From: Tachypleus tridentatus
Taxonomy: Eukaryota; Arthropoda; Merostomata; Xiphosura; Limulidae
NCBI RefSeq assembly: GCF_004210375.1
Contig: NC_134834.1
Span: forward strand, 146,043,009 to 146,107,008
Direction of reading: 5' to 3'
Length of the DNA stretch: 64,000 bases
Below the pieces are notes generated by a model that worked only from the letters and a program-made list of their open reading frames with translations, did no database searches and was not told where the DNA came from. Shown here piece by piece: positions 35,278-47,719 of the stretch. The position numbers and the translations under genes are program-made. The first letter of the stretch is position 1. The number at the start of each line of letters is the position of its first letter.

Positions 35278-36200
35278 TTACATATGCTCATTGAGAAATC
35301 CCTCAATGAATTTATCTATGAGGATATTTTCTTGCTTTGTAAAGATCATTGCTGTGTATGTTTTCCATGCAATTGATGAGATACAATTGTGTAGACTATC
35401 TTTGAACTTGGCCTGGTAGATCTTCCAGTTCTTCAATGGATAAATTTTGAAGTGCAGTTTATATGAGATAATTTTGAGGTTATTCAGCATCTCTTTATCT
35501 AAGTGGTCGACGAAATTAAAGGTTGAACTGTCTAAATTTAGGATCAAATGCTGTACAGTCTGTTCCAAAGTATATCCATTTTAGGAAATGGTCCAGGTCT
35601 TCAAACATAAGAGGACTGATTTCCTTGAATTTACTCACAGGACAATACATGCCAAGAAGAGACAATACTGATGTCCTTGGCTCTTGCTGGAGGCTATTGA
35701 GAAAGACTCTGACACCATTAATGGATAGTTGATCTCTGATCTGGAATTACAGGACGACCAGCTGCTCATCATACAGTTCTGCAAGACCACAGTTGTGATT
35801 AGCTGCTGTTGACATGACTGGAAACCTTTACATTCCCTTTGATACCTCTTGATCTTTATCCATGTGTGCCCACTTCCTCATCTACTTCTTCCAAGGAGAC
35901 AAGTTTAAGTGGTGAAAATTCTTTCCCAACACTGCGTCCGGCCTCTGTCCAGTATTTGCTGGTAGTTTTCAACAGAGCCAAAGCTAATGTGATCTGATTG
36001 ATTATGAGCTGGACGCTCAGTAGAGATATCGCAATGTGGTTTCAAATACGCTAAGTGTCCTATCCTTCCTATAGGTCCTGATCATCCTGTATTAACTTTT
36101 GTCAAGATTGATACTCAGGAACACCTCCTGCACATGCGATATTGGTGCATCAGAAGTAGAGAGATTTTACTAAATCAGTAGTTATTACACGTTATCTGAT
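35278..36200 (-). pseudogene. Unidentified coding-like relic
   Basis: I do not recognise the protein. On the minus strand, coding-like segments follow one another: APISHVQEVFLSINLDKS (near 36150), GRIGHLAYLKPHCDISTERP (near 36070), then NHNCGLAELYDEQLVVL, IRDQLSINGVRVFLNSLQQE, TSVLSLLGMYCPVSKFKEI, FEDLDHFLKWIYFGTDCTAF (to about 35530). After a frame shift comes a 96-codon frame ending FIEGFLNEHM at 35278. Composition is less AT-rich than the surroundings. Stops and frame changes show it is broken, or that introns are unresolved. It may be a processed pseudogene of a host gene or part of an LTR element lying just right of a primer-binding-like site. Confidence 0.4.
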
Positions 36201-36864
36201 ATCAGAAGCTTTCACAGCATTGAAAGAGGGACCGTATATTTAAGAGGGAACACAAGGCATCCTTCCTGCTCATCCATTTCTCACTGCAAGTGAACTTACT
36301 CTTTTGGCCATAAACATTTCTAGAGTCGAAAAATGCCATTCCTTTCCTGACTCTGTGACTTTTAACTTAACATAGTGAAGATCAAGTCAGAAATAGTATG
36401 AGTGTTATATCATTCCAGAAACCCTTCAATAAATTCTGGTTTCATGACATCAAAATTTCTTCTTTCTTCCTACCTGTGGAGAATAATCCAATTTCCCTAC
36501 AGGTAAGACATAGAGAGGACACATATAACAAGAGGTTTATTCAGGAATAAATGGGAGTTTCTGCTTGAGATAATTGGGTTGAACTTTTTGTGTGTAATGA
36601 ATAGCCTGAAATACTTTAAAACATTGAACTTTTTTCATAAAGAAACAGAACATATAATGATCGTATCTATGTAGATGTCTCAGCATTTCATTTTCACAAG
36701 AATGCCTAGAACCTTAGTGTTTTTTTTTTTCTCTCGAGATTGATTACTATTGATCGTGTAGTAGAAAATAGAACTAAAAAGTATGCTCGAATTTACTATG
36801 TAAATTTGATTTATTCGTCCGGTAAATGACAACATCTTGTGACCTTTGTCTCCTGCGCACAGCC
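36201..36864. other. Unassigned DNA, possibly the 5' part of the relic to the left
   Basis: Composition is like that of 35278-36200, but no clear peptide block can be read. A pyrimidine run lies near 36720. Confidence 0.35.
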
Positions 36865-36979
36865 TCCCGCTAGTACAGCGGTATGTCCACGGATTTACAA
36901 CGCTAAAGTCAGCGGTTCGATTCCCGTCGGTAGGCTCAGCAGATAACCTTATTTAGCTTTGCTATAAGAAAAACACACA
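36865..36979 (+). mobile_element. SINE family C
   Basis: tRNA-like head 'cccgctagtacagcggtatg', anticodon-like loop with TAC, intact B box 'gcggttcgattcccg', then 'taggctcagcagataacc' and the end 'agctttgctataagaaaaac'. The head is close to family B, while the end differs. Confidence 0.8.
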
Positions 36980-38122
36980 CTCCTGAGAGAATTGGTCGAC
37001 TATCGCCATTAGTCAACGTTATAATTGACTAGCGAAAAATACTAAAATGTCAAATGTTCAAGAAACTAAGTATATAAAAAAAGAAAATTCCAATGACGCA
37101 ATATTTCTGCATATAACTAAACAGAATTATGCAAATACATATGTATCTCAGAACGGCTGTTTTGAGTATTAACACTGTTATTCATAAGGAGAGAACAACG
37201 TTTCAACCTTCCTAGGTCATCTTTAGGTTAAGAAAAAATACCCGACCGAAATGTCCTAACCAGACAAAGAATAAGATATCCTAAAAATATACAGGTTACA
37301 AACGTGAACCAATGTTAAATATTCACTCACACGTCTAGCCAAATGTGCGGTTTTTTGTTTCATTTCCTGTTGTAATAGGCAACTTTCCAGGCCAATTAAG
37401 AAACATGTACACTCAAGCTCGAGAATATTGCAATATGTAGTCTTTACCTGTGTAAACGTATTCGACGTTGAGACATCAGGTGAACGAGAATGTCATAACT
37501 GTGTGCAGAAACTGCATATACACTTAGAAAAATATTGTTTCAATATAACTAAATAAAGAGAGACATATAAACTACTTATAAAAGGCTGAAATAAATAACT
37601 ATTTTATTCAAATCACCTCATACAGACAATATTGTTACCAATGGCTAATTTAGAAGTAAGTGAAGGAATTTAGAACTACGACTTGCAAAATCCAAATAAT
37701 TAACAGTTGTCTCACCAGAAAACAAAATAATTTATTGTATCGTATATTAGATCAACAACTTTCGTCAAGAAAAAGAGTAGTGGTGGGAGAAATGTCCTCG
37801 AACTCTTTTGAAATGTATCAAGAATAAATATGGATATTTATTTTTATCACTTGCTATGAAATATCAGCTGAAGGGAATACTGTTTTCCACCGCTTTACAT
37901 ATTTATTCAAAACCACTAGATGGCGCTCAAAACTAGTAGGAACCATCACGTACTCTGAATAATGATCAACAGTGTTTGTTTTTGAGTATGAAACAGTTTT
38001 GAGCAATCATTCACAGATGCTTGTTGCTCGAAGTTCGTACAACATTATTTTTTCCATGGGAAGATAATTAATACTTCATCCTCAAATTCCATACGTGTAT
38101 ACTGTTAATCTCTATAGTCGTC
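36980..38122. other. Upstream flank of the carrier gene
   Basis: No TATA box or other promoter element can be called with confidence. Any 5' UTR and possible non-coding first exon would lie here. No transposon is recognised in the last 1.1 kb before the start codon. Confidence 0.4.
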
Positions 38123-38497
38123 ATGGAATTTCTGCTAGGAGGAGCTGCGGCTTGTTGTGCTGGTGTTATCACTAATCCTTTAGAGGTGGTGAAAACGCGC
38201 TTTCAACTTCAAGGTGAATTACGAAGTCGGGGTTGTTACTCTATTCATTATAAAAATGTATTTCATGCATTTTATGCTGTTGTTAAGGGTGATGGAATTT
38301 TTGCTCTGCAGAAAGGGCTTGTCCCTGCTTTATGGTATCAGTTTTTCATGAATGGAGTTCGACTTGGAACATTTCATTGTTTTGAAAAAATTGATTTCAT
38401 TAAAAACAGTCATGGCGACGTTTGTGTTTACAGAAGTATTTGTGCAGGGGCTTTATCAGGTTGCATTGGTTCGTTAATTGGTAGTCCATTTTATATG
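38123..38497 (+). CDS. SLC25A35: Mitochondrial solute carrier SLC25A34/A35-like, exon 1
   Basis: First coding exon, residues 1-125 of a 309-residue protein. SLC25 carriers sit in the inner mitochondrial membrane and exchange metabolites. This subfamily is related to fungal oxaloacetate-type carriers, and its substrate is not settled. The start MEFLLGGAAACCAGVITNP aligns with the family N-terminus. The first signature is P19-L-E-V-V-K-T-R26. The exon covers transmembrane helices 1-2 and the start of the second repeat, ending at G-S-P122-F-Y-M125. A consensus donor follows at 38498 (gtaagta). Extending past the donor gives 20 unrelated residues and a stop, which supports splicing. The A34/A35 distinction cannot be made with certainty. 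Confidence 0.92.
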
Positions 38498-41400
38498 GTA
38501 AGTAATTCAGTAATTCGTTTTTTAAAGAAGCTAGAACAAAGGGTTTGCTGTTTATTTTGAGAAAAGACGCACATGTAAAATTCTAATACAAATTACCGGA
38601 AAAGTATACTATAAGGGATGGTCTTATTTATCAATACAAAAACTTGTGAACTTCAATATGTTACATGTTGCTACAAGTTTGAACGATATAAATATGTGAA
38701 AACATAGGACAAATTCATGTGGATTTTACTATCACAAACACTGATAAAGGTTTCGAAGTTGCTGTTTTTGGAAGTGTTGGAGTAAGGTTCATTGAAACCT
38801 TATTTAAAAATAAAACATTACTAAATTTATATTTCAAACTTAACCGATGAGTATGATGCTGACTACCTCGTAGTCGGATCTATGAAAATATAAACTAGAA
38901 TTTTTTAAACTATACCTGCCATTTCTATTATTGCATTTGGTGACTGTATATAAAAAAAAAGGAAGAGAAACCAACTACACTGAGAATTATTTGCATTAAA
39001 TATTTACCCAGCGATGCAAAAAAGCATTAGAGAAAGCCACCATTAAAGGGACAAGAGCTTCTGTGTAATACGGGGCAGTTACTACAGTAGATGCCAAAAA
39101 CACTTAGACTTGAGAAAGTAAATAAGATGTGGTGATAAAAAAGTACAAAAAATGCTTAGATCTTTTTTAAAATGTTCTGAAACTTTCAAATATGTTTTTA
39201 AAAAGCTTTTTAGCTTATTTTTGGTTAAGTCCTTGCTTTTATTATATATGCCTGTAGGCCTATTTGCATTTGATTTACAACTGACCATTTTGCAGTGAAA
39301 GTACATTTTATTCATTTTTGTTTTTTTTTCTTTTAAGTAGCTTTCTGACATGGCTAAAAAAATGTAAATTTCATTTTGAGTTTTTATAGTTCACCTGCAC
39401 TGGTTATAGGAGTAAATCTTAAACTTCACTAGATAATTGTGCCATAGGTGTAGTATTAAGACAACCTGTGTTTGATAGACTTGTCATAACACCTCAAAAT
39501 GTTAATAATACACCAACATTATTTGTTGCACTTGTTGGATACATTCTGAGTAACACTTGACACAGAGGAAGAAAAAGTAAACACCCTTTCTAAGTAACCC
39601 AGTCTGGATCTTGCAGTTTGGAAAAGTTGCATTGTTTTTGCATATAGTGACGTGTTCTGTTTTAAATAGGATTTTTTTCCTTATTAGAATATTGTTTTTA
39701 TTAAAGTGTCTTTCATTTAGCAAACAAAGAATCTTTTTACACTCCAGGAACAGGTTTTAAATTAATTTTTAAAAGCAGGAATTAAAAGACCAAACTACGG
39801 GCAATAGTGAAATATTGTGTACAGTTTTAGTGTTCTTATCTAAAAGAGGATAGGAATAGGAAAGGGTTCACATGAGGTCTGCAAGGGGATGGAAGAGTTA
39901 TTTTATGGATTAGGATCTCTTGACCTACTTTCTTTTAGAAAAATGAAGGGTAAGAAATATTTTAAATTCATTTAAAATATTATTTAGGATACCAAAAGGA
40001 TAAAATACACTAGTTTCTTTTAAGGAGGAGTTTGAAGAAAAATTGCATTTAAAACAGTTTTATTTTCCTGGCAGGATGATTGGGTTATAGAATTAGTGGC
40101 TGTCACAAACAGCAGTGGTCAGCACATTAGAAGAATGTAGAGGATTTCAGGAGAAATAAATGGTGGATATGAATTTTGAGAAGTGCATATTTTTTATGAC
40201 ACAAGGCTTAGTTTTTGCGAACAAAATGTTTGGAACACATTTTTTTGTCCTAATCAGAATAACTGATCATCTTTTTCAAAACATTTTTCAATCAAAGTAA
40301 ACAACATATGGTCAGAGGATACTTTAAAAAATTATAACTCAAAAAGTAGGTTGAACACCATCCTAATTTTGTTTTGTAAATCATATTCAGAGATGGAAGA
40401 ATATATGGTAAAAATCTGAAAAGGCTGAACAACTGGTGACATGATTAAACTGTGGCCTGAAGTAGGGCTATTTTTAGCTAAATCATAAAAAGTTGCATGT
40501 TTTTACAGGAGATCTAATAGACTTTTAATTACAACAGTTGTTGATTTATCAACTGATACGTTATAGGAAATTTGAAAACAAAATTCAGCTTTGTATCATA
40601 TTAAGTCTTAAAACTATGGCTTATTAAATAAACCAATGTTTGTTATGATTTTGGGTTTTCAGGTGATTTTACTGCCTCACTATGCAAATACTAAGAGAGA
40701 TAAACTTGGTTTGAGACCATTTTTTGAATTCTGTGAGATTAATTCAGTCAGTGTAACAAATTTCAGCCTTCTACCACCATTACTCTTGCAGCTTCAAGCA
40801 GCCAAAGTTGCCCAAAAATGAATTCATCAAAAAAAAAACATTACTTAAATTTTACATGGCTGTAAATCAGAAACTATTAGAGATATTGATCTAATCTTTG
40901 GCAGTTTTTCATTATATGGGTAGATGAGCACATGTGAATTTTTTTAAGGCATTCTGAAGGGTTCACCTGCAGCCCCCTGGTTGATTTGACATGGAATGAC
41001 CCATTAGGGTATATTAAGCATTCCAACCAGTAATATTATTGAAAGTAGCAATCAAGACATTAAGAGTGTAACTTTATTACAGAATACACCAATAGTATAT
41101 GCTATCTTCATCACTGTCATTGATTTAATATTTATAGAACAGTTTCATTAGTATAACTGTGTTTAAGCAGGACTATCAACAATTCTCCCTAGAAATGTTC
41201 TTGTGACCAGTGAATAGCACTGCCATTTTAAGAGTAATTGGACACGTGAGATAAAGTGATGTTGCTCTTTAGGTGTGAAGTCAAGCAGCAAGATATTAAC
41301 AATAATGCAGCAAAAAAGTAATGTTTTTGAACATGAGAAATAAGAAATTCAGTGAATACCTGCATTAAAAAAGTTGAAATATTTATTCTACAATTAAAAT

Positions 41401-44160
41401 ATTATAATGTTATGTGTAATACAAAGATAATATATAAAAATACTATGTGTCTAATGCAACTACTTAAACCTTAAAGAACCTTTGTCACATAACAAAAGAA
41501 AAATGCAACAGAAGTAATAAATTAAGTCTTCTGTAGAAACCAAAAAGTAAACATGATAAGCCTTAAAAAGTTTAATAATAATAGTGATAATAATAATTAG
41601 GCTTAAAAAGGGAAGTTTCAAAACCTAGAGAAAGTTTAGTAGTAATAATTAGGTTTAGAAAAGGAAGTTACAACATCTGGAGAAAGTTCATTAATAATAA
41701 TTAGTCTTAGAAAGGTAAGTAACGACATATGGAAAAAGTTCAGTAATGATAATTAGGCTTAGAAAGGTAAGTTGCAACATCTGGAGAAAGTTCAGTAATG
41801 ATAATTAGGCTTAGAATGAGAAGTTACAGCAGTCAGGAACATAGCAAATAAAGTAATTAGCAAAAAGTATTTGAACTTAACTAATGATGTAATGTTATAT
41901 ACAGAACTGTTACATATCTAATGTTAACTTTTTATGTATAATTAGTTTAACAGGAGGTGAAACTAATGGTGGTTAATATACTAAAGGAGTTCACTATTAC
42001 TGGAATTTTCAATGGATGTGAAGTATAGGCATGAAAGTTTTAGAAAAAAACTAGGATATTCTGTAAAACTCCAAATCCATAATTATGAGTGAAAATTTTG
42101 TTGTGTTTCTTAAAATCTAAACAAATTTTGCTTCTAAAATGTAATAGGAGAACTTATAACCTTTGTTGAAAAAGTCTTATAATGTTAAACAAATTATATT
42201 GGATCTAACAAGCTGTAAGTGGTAAACATTGAAACATATTCTATTTGTAATATTTGTATTTGGAAATGGAAAGCTTATAGCTTCATAATTGGAAGTGTTC
42301 ACTTTATGGAAAATTTTGAACTTTAACACTTGGATAAAGATACTGATATTTAAACTGAGGTATGTGTTTTATTTCTAGTAAAAGAGCTTTTCTCAGGAGT
42401 GATTTCCAGTGTATAAATTAGTGTTAAGAAAATCTTGGTAGTTAGGTTTAAAGATATCAATATATTTGAGTGTTAAGTGTTATAACATTTTCATACTAAG
42501 GTTTGTTATGTGTGAAAATTCTAGTTTGATAATATACAAATCTCTGCCTCCGTGGCTGAAGCTCTCTTTCATTAAAAGTTACATGTTAGAAAAACTTGGT
42601 GAAATTGCACAAATAAAAAGTATGTGAACTTTGATAATTCATGTAATATGAAACTGGTAATTTTTATGAGTGACATTGTTGTAGAAACTTCTGTGTTTAC
42701 TGATTCAGGGTGTTAATTTACCAGAATTATTAAAAGTCTGAAATTGGCTATGAAAGACTTTGATTTAATCATTTGGAAGGCTTGAGGTAAAGGTCCCTGA
42801 AATAATAAAAAAAAAAAAGCTTTATGTTTGTGGAATTATTAATGATAGTTAATGGGTTTAGTACCAGTTAATAATCTGATTTACATTACTTATCAGATTT
42901 TTATCTAAAATATTTGTGATAAATAAAACTTATCTTTTGCAGTAAAAAAACCATTATGATCTATTAGTAATTTCTATGTCACAGAACCATAAGCTGTGAA
43001 CAATTGGTGATTTGTTTTCCAAAGCATTCATTTTAATATTTTTTTGTTTTATGAAAATCAGCAATCTACAGGTAATTGGCTATAGGTGATAGATAATAGT
43101 TTTACAAGTGGAAAATTGAAGGTTTGAACCTCCATATTTGCTCTTAATGTTTAATCCTCTCTTCTGTGAGACTTGTAAAAAGAGATTTAATGTGATAGTC
43201 AGAGTGTTCTTGTTGCTATATATGTTTTATGGTTCTGCTTTTGTAGATATATCTTCTATTGGGATATACTGTATTCTTACCATGTTTATTTTATCCTAGT
43301 TTTATTTGTCTTCTATGTGTGTGTGGTTGTACCTGCACATGACCTCCACAAAATGACAAGTTTGTGGATTTAGTATGTGAATTTTGAAATAATACAATTA
43401 TTTGTTTCAAGAAAGATGAAGTTTAAATGACATGCTTTATTCTCTGAAGAAAAGTAAAACTTGGTGAGTCATTTGGGTGGACTGTTGCATTATGATAAAG
43501 TAAGAGAAGGAAAGTATAATAAATTCTAATTGAACCTCAAGTAAAATTAACTTGCATGCAACCAGAAGAAAGATAAAAGATCAAGAGGCAAACAAATCTT
43601 CATCAGCTGGTCTTGGCTAAGATAAAAATGTGTGTCCTCTCCCTAGATATCAGGCTGAATCTCTCTTGAAAAGTTCCAGAAGTTTAATTTATGAAACATA
43701 TTATTGTTGCAGCTGACTAGTCAGTAGAGTTATACCCAAATGTAATATCTCAGCTTCATGTAACAGTCTCAAAGCATGTATCCCTCATACACAAAGTCAA
43801 GGAAGATGCAATGTGGCTATTTTTTAAGACAGCTGCTAAGTTCCTTGATGAATAAAGCCACTAAAGATAGTACTTAGAGCTGTGGTTTGGATGTACTGTT
43901 AACTGGAGATCTCAAACTTAGAGCTTAGAAAAGTTTAAGAACTAGATAAGAAATACGTGCTATGGAAGAGTAAGAGAAGTGTTATTTGCATCCAGTATGT
44001 ATAACACTGTGCTTTTAGCCTTGTTTTTTGAGATAGCACTTGGAAGAATCATCCAAGATAAGAGACTGTTTTTGCACTTTCTTCTGTTCTTGTTAAAGTT
44101 TCTTGAATAGTGCATGTAGACATATGTGTATAAGGTAATTGTTTTTTGTTGTTTTTTTAG
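38498..44160 (+). other. Intron 1 of the carrier gene (5,663 bp)
   Basis: Bounded by gtaagtaa at the donor and a strong pyrimidine tract plus ag (gtttttttag) at 44151-44160. It joins phase 0 to phase 0. No SINE of families A-C was seen inside. A 52-bp tandem repeat lies at 41545-41835. Small open frames such as 40636-40821 show no similarity. Confidence 0.85.
41545..41835. repeat. 52-bp tandem repeat in intron 1, about 5 copies
   Basis: The word 'attaggcttagaaaggtaag' or close variants starts at 41596, 41648, 41700, 41752 and 41804, exactly 52 bases apart, with 'ggagaaagttcagtaatgat' in each unit. The leftmost partial copy begins around 41545. Copies differ by about 10-20 percent. Confidence 0.9.
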
Positions 44161-44379
44161 GTGAAGACCCAACTGCAAGCCCAGTCAGCAGGTTGTATTT
44201 CTGTTGGTTACCAACATCATCATCATGGCATGTTTGAGGCATTTTCAAAGATTTTTGGCCAGCATGGCTTCTTGGGACTTTGGCGTGGAGTTAATGGAGC
44301 TATGGCCAGAGTAACTATAGGTTCAGCTGCACAGCTGGCTACTTTCTCCAAGTCTAAGAATGTAATTGATAAAGCTGAG
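44161..44379 (+). CDS. SLC25A35: Mitochondrial solute carrier SLC25A34/A35-like, exon 2
   Basis: Residues 126-198 (73 codons, phase 0 at both ends). It completes the second signature: P122-F-Y-M, then V126-K-T-Q-L-Q. The acidic residue usual in the P-x-D/E motif is replaced by tyrosine, which is typical of this subfamily. [18 protein letters not shown] and [13 protein letters not shown] form the matrix helix and the second G-x-W-R-G block. The exon ends KNVIDKAE, followed by the donor gtaggtta at 44380. The acceptor ag is at 44159-44160. Confidence 0.92.
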
Positions 44380-46250
44380 GTAGGTTAATGGTATTGGGTG
44401 GAAACTTACCTGTAAAAGTTATCATAAAACCCTACTGCTAATTAATATTCAAGTGATGAGACTGTCATTAGATCCTCTTTCCTTCCCAGAAGTCAACCAA
44501 TGAAAGCTTCAGGTTTAAATGTACTCCTTCTGTCTGATTCATGCACCTAATGAACAGATATTTAAAATAACAGGAAATGAGAAATGTTCAGGTACATCAT
44601 TTCACCAGTTTATTGTTTTAACAGATAAATAACTTTGTTGAAGAATTTTTATCTTGGAAGCTCAGCTTCTCTTCCACAGAAGATATTTTGTCTTGCCAAC
44701 ATGGCAACTTGTTCTACCAATTTACATCATAATGTAGCATCACCAGTACACAAAATAAGTTAGTACCTCCAGCCACCAATGTATTTGTGTTTAATTACTG
44801 CTTGTTTCCATTTTGAAGTTAACCATAATGCAACTATAAAAGTATTGAACATACCTCTGTCTTGTTTCTTTTTCTCACCTTCTGCTGATGTTTTTAGTTT
44901 TTGGCATTAAAGCTTCTTCTGACAGACAGCAAGTTTTTGTTAAATTTCACAGTTTTTAAAAAAATACTTTTTCATTTATGAATTTGACTAATTCATTAAT
45001 TTTGCTAAATTAGAAAATAACACTACTTATATGATGTGTATTTGGATAACACTATGTAACAAAATTTTTACTTTTTCTTGTTCCTGAGCAGAAAGTATTC
45101 TGAATTGCTTATGCCTAAAGTAAATGGAAAAGACCTATTCTTCTCTTCAAACTTTGCTTTTGTGACCTGGGAGCATATAAGGAAAACATGATGGGAGACT
45201 ATATTTAGGGGCTGATACATGATTTACATTACAGTTGCAAAACTACTCACTTTTAAACATTTTTGTTCATTTTTGTATAACTTTGGTATAGATACATGTA
45301 AATCTTGATTCATATATTGTTTTATTGAGACCTTATGCAAATGAAAAGGTGTAAATTTGCCCATTTTTACATAAAAATAGGTTAATTTCTAAATTCCATT
45401 AGCAAAGTTTGAAGGGAATAATGACCATTTTCAGTACTTTTACAACATAAACAATTAAGAAATAACGCATACTATCCAGGAACAAAATTTGTGTTACATT
45501 GTGTAATCTGTGTGTATGTATATATATATTTAAAGAGAATATTAACAGTAAGAGTTAAGTACAATAAAACAAAATCAAAAGGAAGAACTGCATTAAAAAC
45601 AGAAAATCCAAACCTCTGACTAATGTTAGTTTGTTATAACCAAAAACAAGCTGATACAAAAAACAAAGGAAGAAAGAAACTGCTGCACCATTTGAAAGAA
45701 TCCCATGGTACAGGCTATAATGTGGGATATAAAATGTAGCCTGGGTTGTGGAAGTGACTGAAAAAATAGGACCCACGCAGCATTGGGGAGACACTGTCTA
45801 TCAGTCTTAACCTCCATTTGCCAGTCTCAGATTAAGCAATGGAATAAAAGAGTAGCAATAGATATAGAAATAGAAATTAGGAAAGAGAGAGGTGTGGGTG
45901 CTCAAGCCCACAATGTCCCACATCTGTACCCTTCAGTGTCTGCAAACAGTTGTGGAAAAGTGACTGCTCTTCAAAGTAGAGCAGAAAAAAGTAAGAATAA
46001 GGTACTATTGTTTGGGGGTAAGTAAGTTAAATAATCTGGTTATAACACTATATCAGAGATGAGACTTTGTTCTGGTTGTTTTAAATGACCTTTAATGTTT
46101 CTGGCAATGGTTTTGATTTATTTGGTTGTATATGTGTCTGTTTTGCTCCCATTGTGTGATTCTAAGTTTTTGTTTTTTCTTTAGTTCATTCTGTTATACC
46201 ATTTACTAGTATATTATATGAAACATAAAAAATGCACAATTCCTTGCCAG
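44380..46250 (+). other. Intron 2 of the carrier gene (1,871 bp)
   Basis: The donor is gtaggtta and the acceptor ccttgccag ends at 46250. The pyrimidine tract right before this acceptor is weak. A much stronger tract with ttag lies at 46170-46184. No transposon is recognised inside. Confidence 0.8.
46185..46250 (+). promoter_or_regulatory. Possible alternative 3' splice-site segment of exon 3
   Basis: An acceptor at 46184 (tgttttttctttag) lies exactly 66 bases upstream of the homology-supported acceptor. The intervening 22 codons are open and in frame (starting FILLYHLLVYY). Using it would insert 22 residues between the second and third repeats. Family alignment favours the downstream acceptor. 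Confidence 0.4.
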
Positions 46251-46586
46251 CTCTTTCCACGAGACAGTGTGTCAAGTGCTCTAGCAGCAAGCACACTATC
46301 TGGAGCAGTCGTTGTTGCCCTGATGACTCCATTTGACGTCATCTCAACACGCCTCTACAATCAAGGAGTTGACTCGAGGGGAAAAGGACTTCTATACAGT
46401 GGACTCTGTGATTGTTTTTTTAAGATTTTTTCAACTGAAGGAATTTTAGGTTATTACAAGGGATGGTCAGCCTCTATTATAAGGTTGGGTCCACATACTG
46501 TCTTAAGTCTAATGTTTTGGAATGAATTACGAAAGTATTATCACCAGCTCTCTGCCCCTGAAGATGTAGATTTTTTGCAACCATAA
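46251..46586 (+). CDS. SLC25A35: Mitochondrial solute carrier SLC25A34/A35-like, exon 3 and stop
   Basis: Residues 199-309 and the TAA at 46584-46586. The third repeat carries the signature P225-F-D-V-I-S-T-R232, followed by LYNQGVDSRGKGLLYSG and GYYKGWSASIIRLGPHTVL, a C-terminal block characteristic of the A34/A35 group. With exons 1 and 2 the protein is 309 residues, near the family's usual 300. LFPRDS directly after KNVIDKAE gives a gap-free fit to the family, which is why I start the exon at 46251. The tail (SAPEDVDFLQP) is not conserved as far as I know. All frames join without a shift, so the gene appears intact. Confidence 0.92.
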   Translation, partial: LFPRDSVSSALAASTLSGAVVVALMTPFDVISTRLYNQGVDSRGKGLLYSGLCDCFFKIFSTEGILGYYKGWSASIIRLGPHTVLSLMFWNELRKYYHQLSAPEDVDFLQP

Positions 46587-47719
46587 ATACTTCACACTTA
46601 AAGATTTAAAAAAAAATGTTGAGACATATTAAGGGAGTTTTTCAAGTGTATCAGTGATTATTTTGTATAAGCATAGGTTTCTTATGTTTCATTTAAAAGT
46701 CTCATTGTCCTTCTTCCTTAAAAAAACGTTTGTTAAAATGAAATCTTATGTAACTATAGTAAAATTTCATATGTGCATAAGGATAAAATGAAGTGGTTTC
46801 TAGAGTATTCCATATGTCTCATATTTATTATTTTATACTTGAGGGCAGTAGTAATTCTAGGAACATTTGTGCACAAAACAAAATAGTTTGGTAAATATTA
46901 TTTAAATTTATTTTTGAAAGGAAAATGTACAATGACAATGCACAGTAGAATGTATTCTGAACTCAATGATTCATTTGAAAAATTTATCTTTATGAATATA
47001 AAAGAACCAATTGGTATTTGACAAAATAGATAGTAAACTTCAATATTAGTGATATATTTTTCTATCTTTAAGTTGTATATAGGTATGATATATTAGCAAA
47101 ATTTTCAACACGTGAAATTTTATGAGTTTTAAATTGAAGAATTGTGACTATGCAATGTACGTTATAATTTTTATGCATTTAGTTTATAAATGTAAGGAAA
47201 ACAAATATTGAAGGAATTGTTCAGTGAGTATAACTATTATACAAGAGTTTGCCTACTTGTTTTAATATTTAAGTGTGTATTATTATATGTTGCCTTGTTT
47301 TAAAAAGTTATTGAGATATTTTACTGAGAAGAAACGTTATGTAAAATGAACTCCTTAATTTGAATCAAACTAGTGAAAAAAATATGATATGTTTATAACT
47401 TACCTGCTGTATTTATGTAAACATTAATGAGTTATGTCTATAAAAAATTAGTGAAAGTCAGTTATGTGAGGTAAAAATTAAAATATTGTATCTAGTGAGA
47501 TTTGTAAAATCAATGTTTATGAACCAACGGTCTGCTAGGATGACATTTAGGCACTCTCATGAATGTCTTGGAACACACTAAAGTCAAAAACAGAAATCAC
47601 AGCTATAATTGGAACAGCATATTAAAATCTAGAACACATTGTCTTTTTTAAATTCTAGAAAATTTACACAAGCTCTTAATTGGTTGTAACATGACAGTGT
47701 TTAGTTTGAGACAACATGG
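46587..47719 (+). other. 3' flank and probable 3' UTR of the carrier gene
   Basis: AT-rich, with no coding similarity. I cannot pick the poly(A) signal with confidence; several aataaa-like words occur. Confidence 0.4.

Noticed and set aside
45783-46025. An additional coding exon in intron 2 of the carrier
   Set aside because: The 80-codon frame has no carrier-family similarity, and the protein is already complete without it.
46218-46250. Start of a separate gene at ATG 46218
   Set aside because: The frame is simply the third exon of the carrier extended upstream. Homology begins at 46251 and joins exon 2 in phase.
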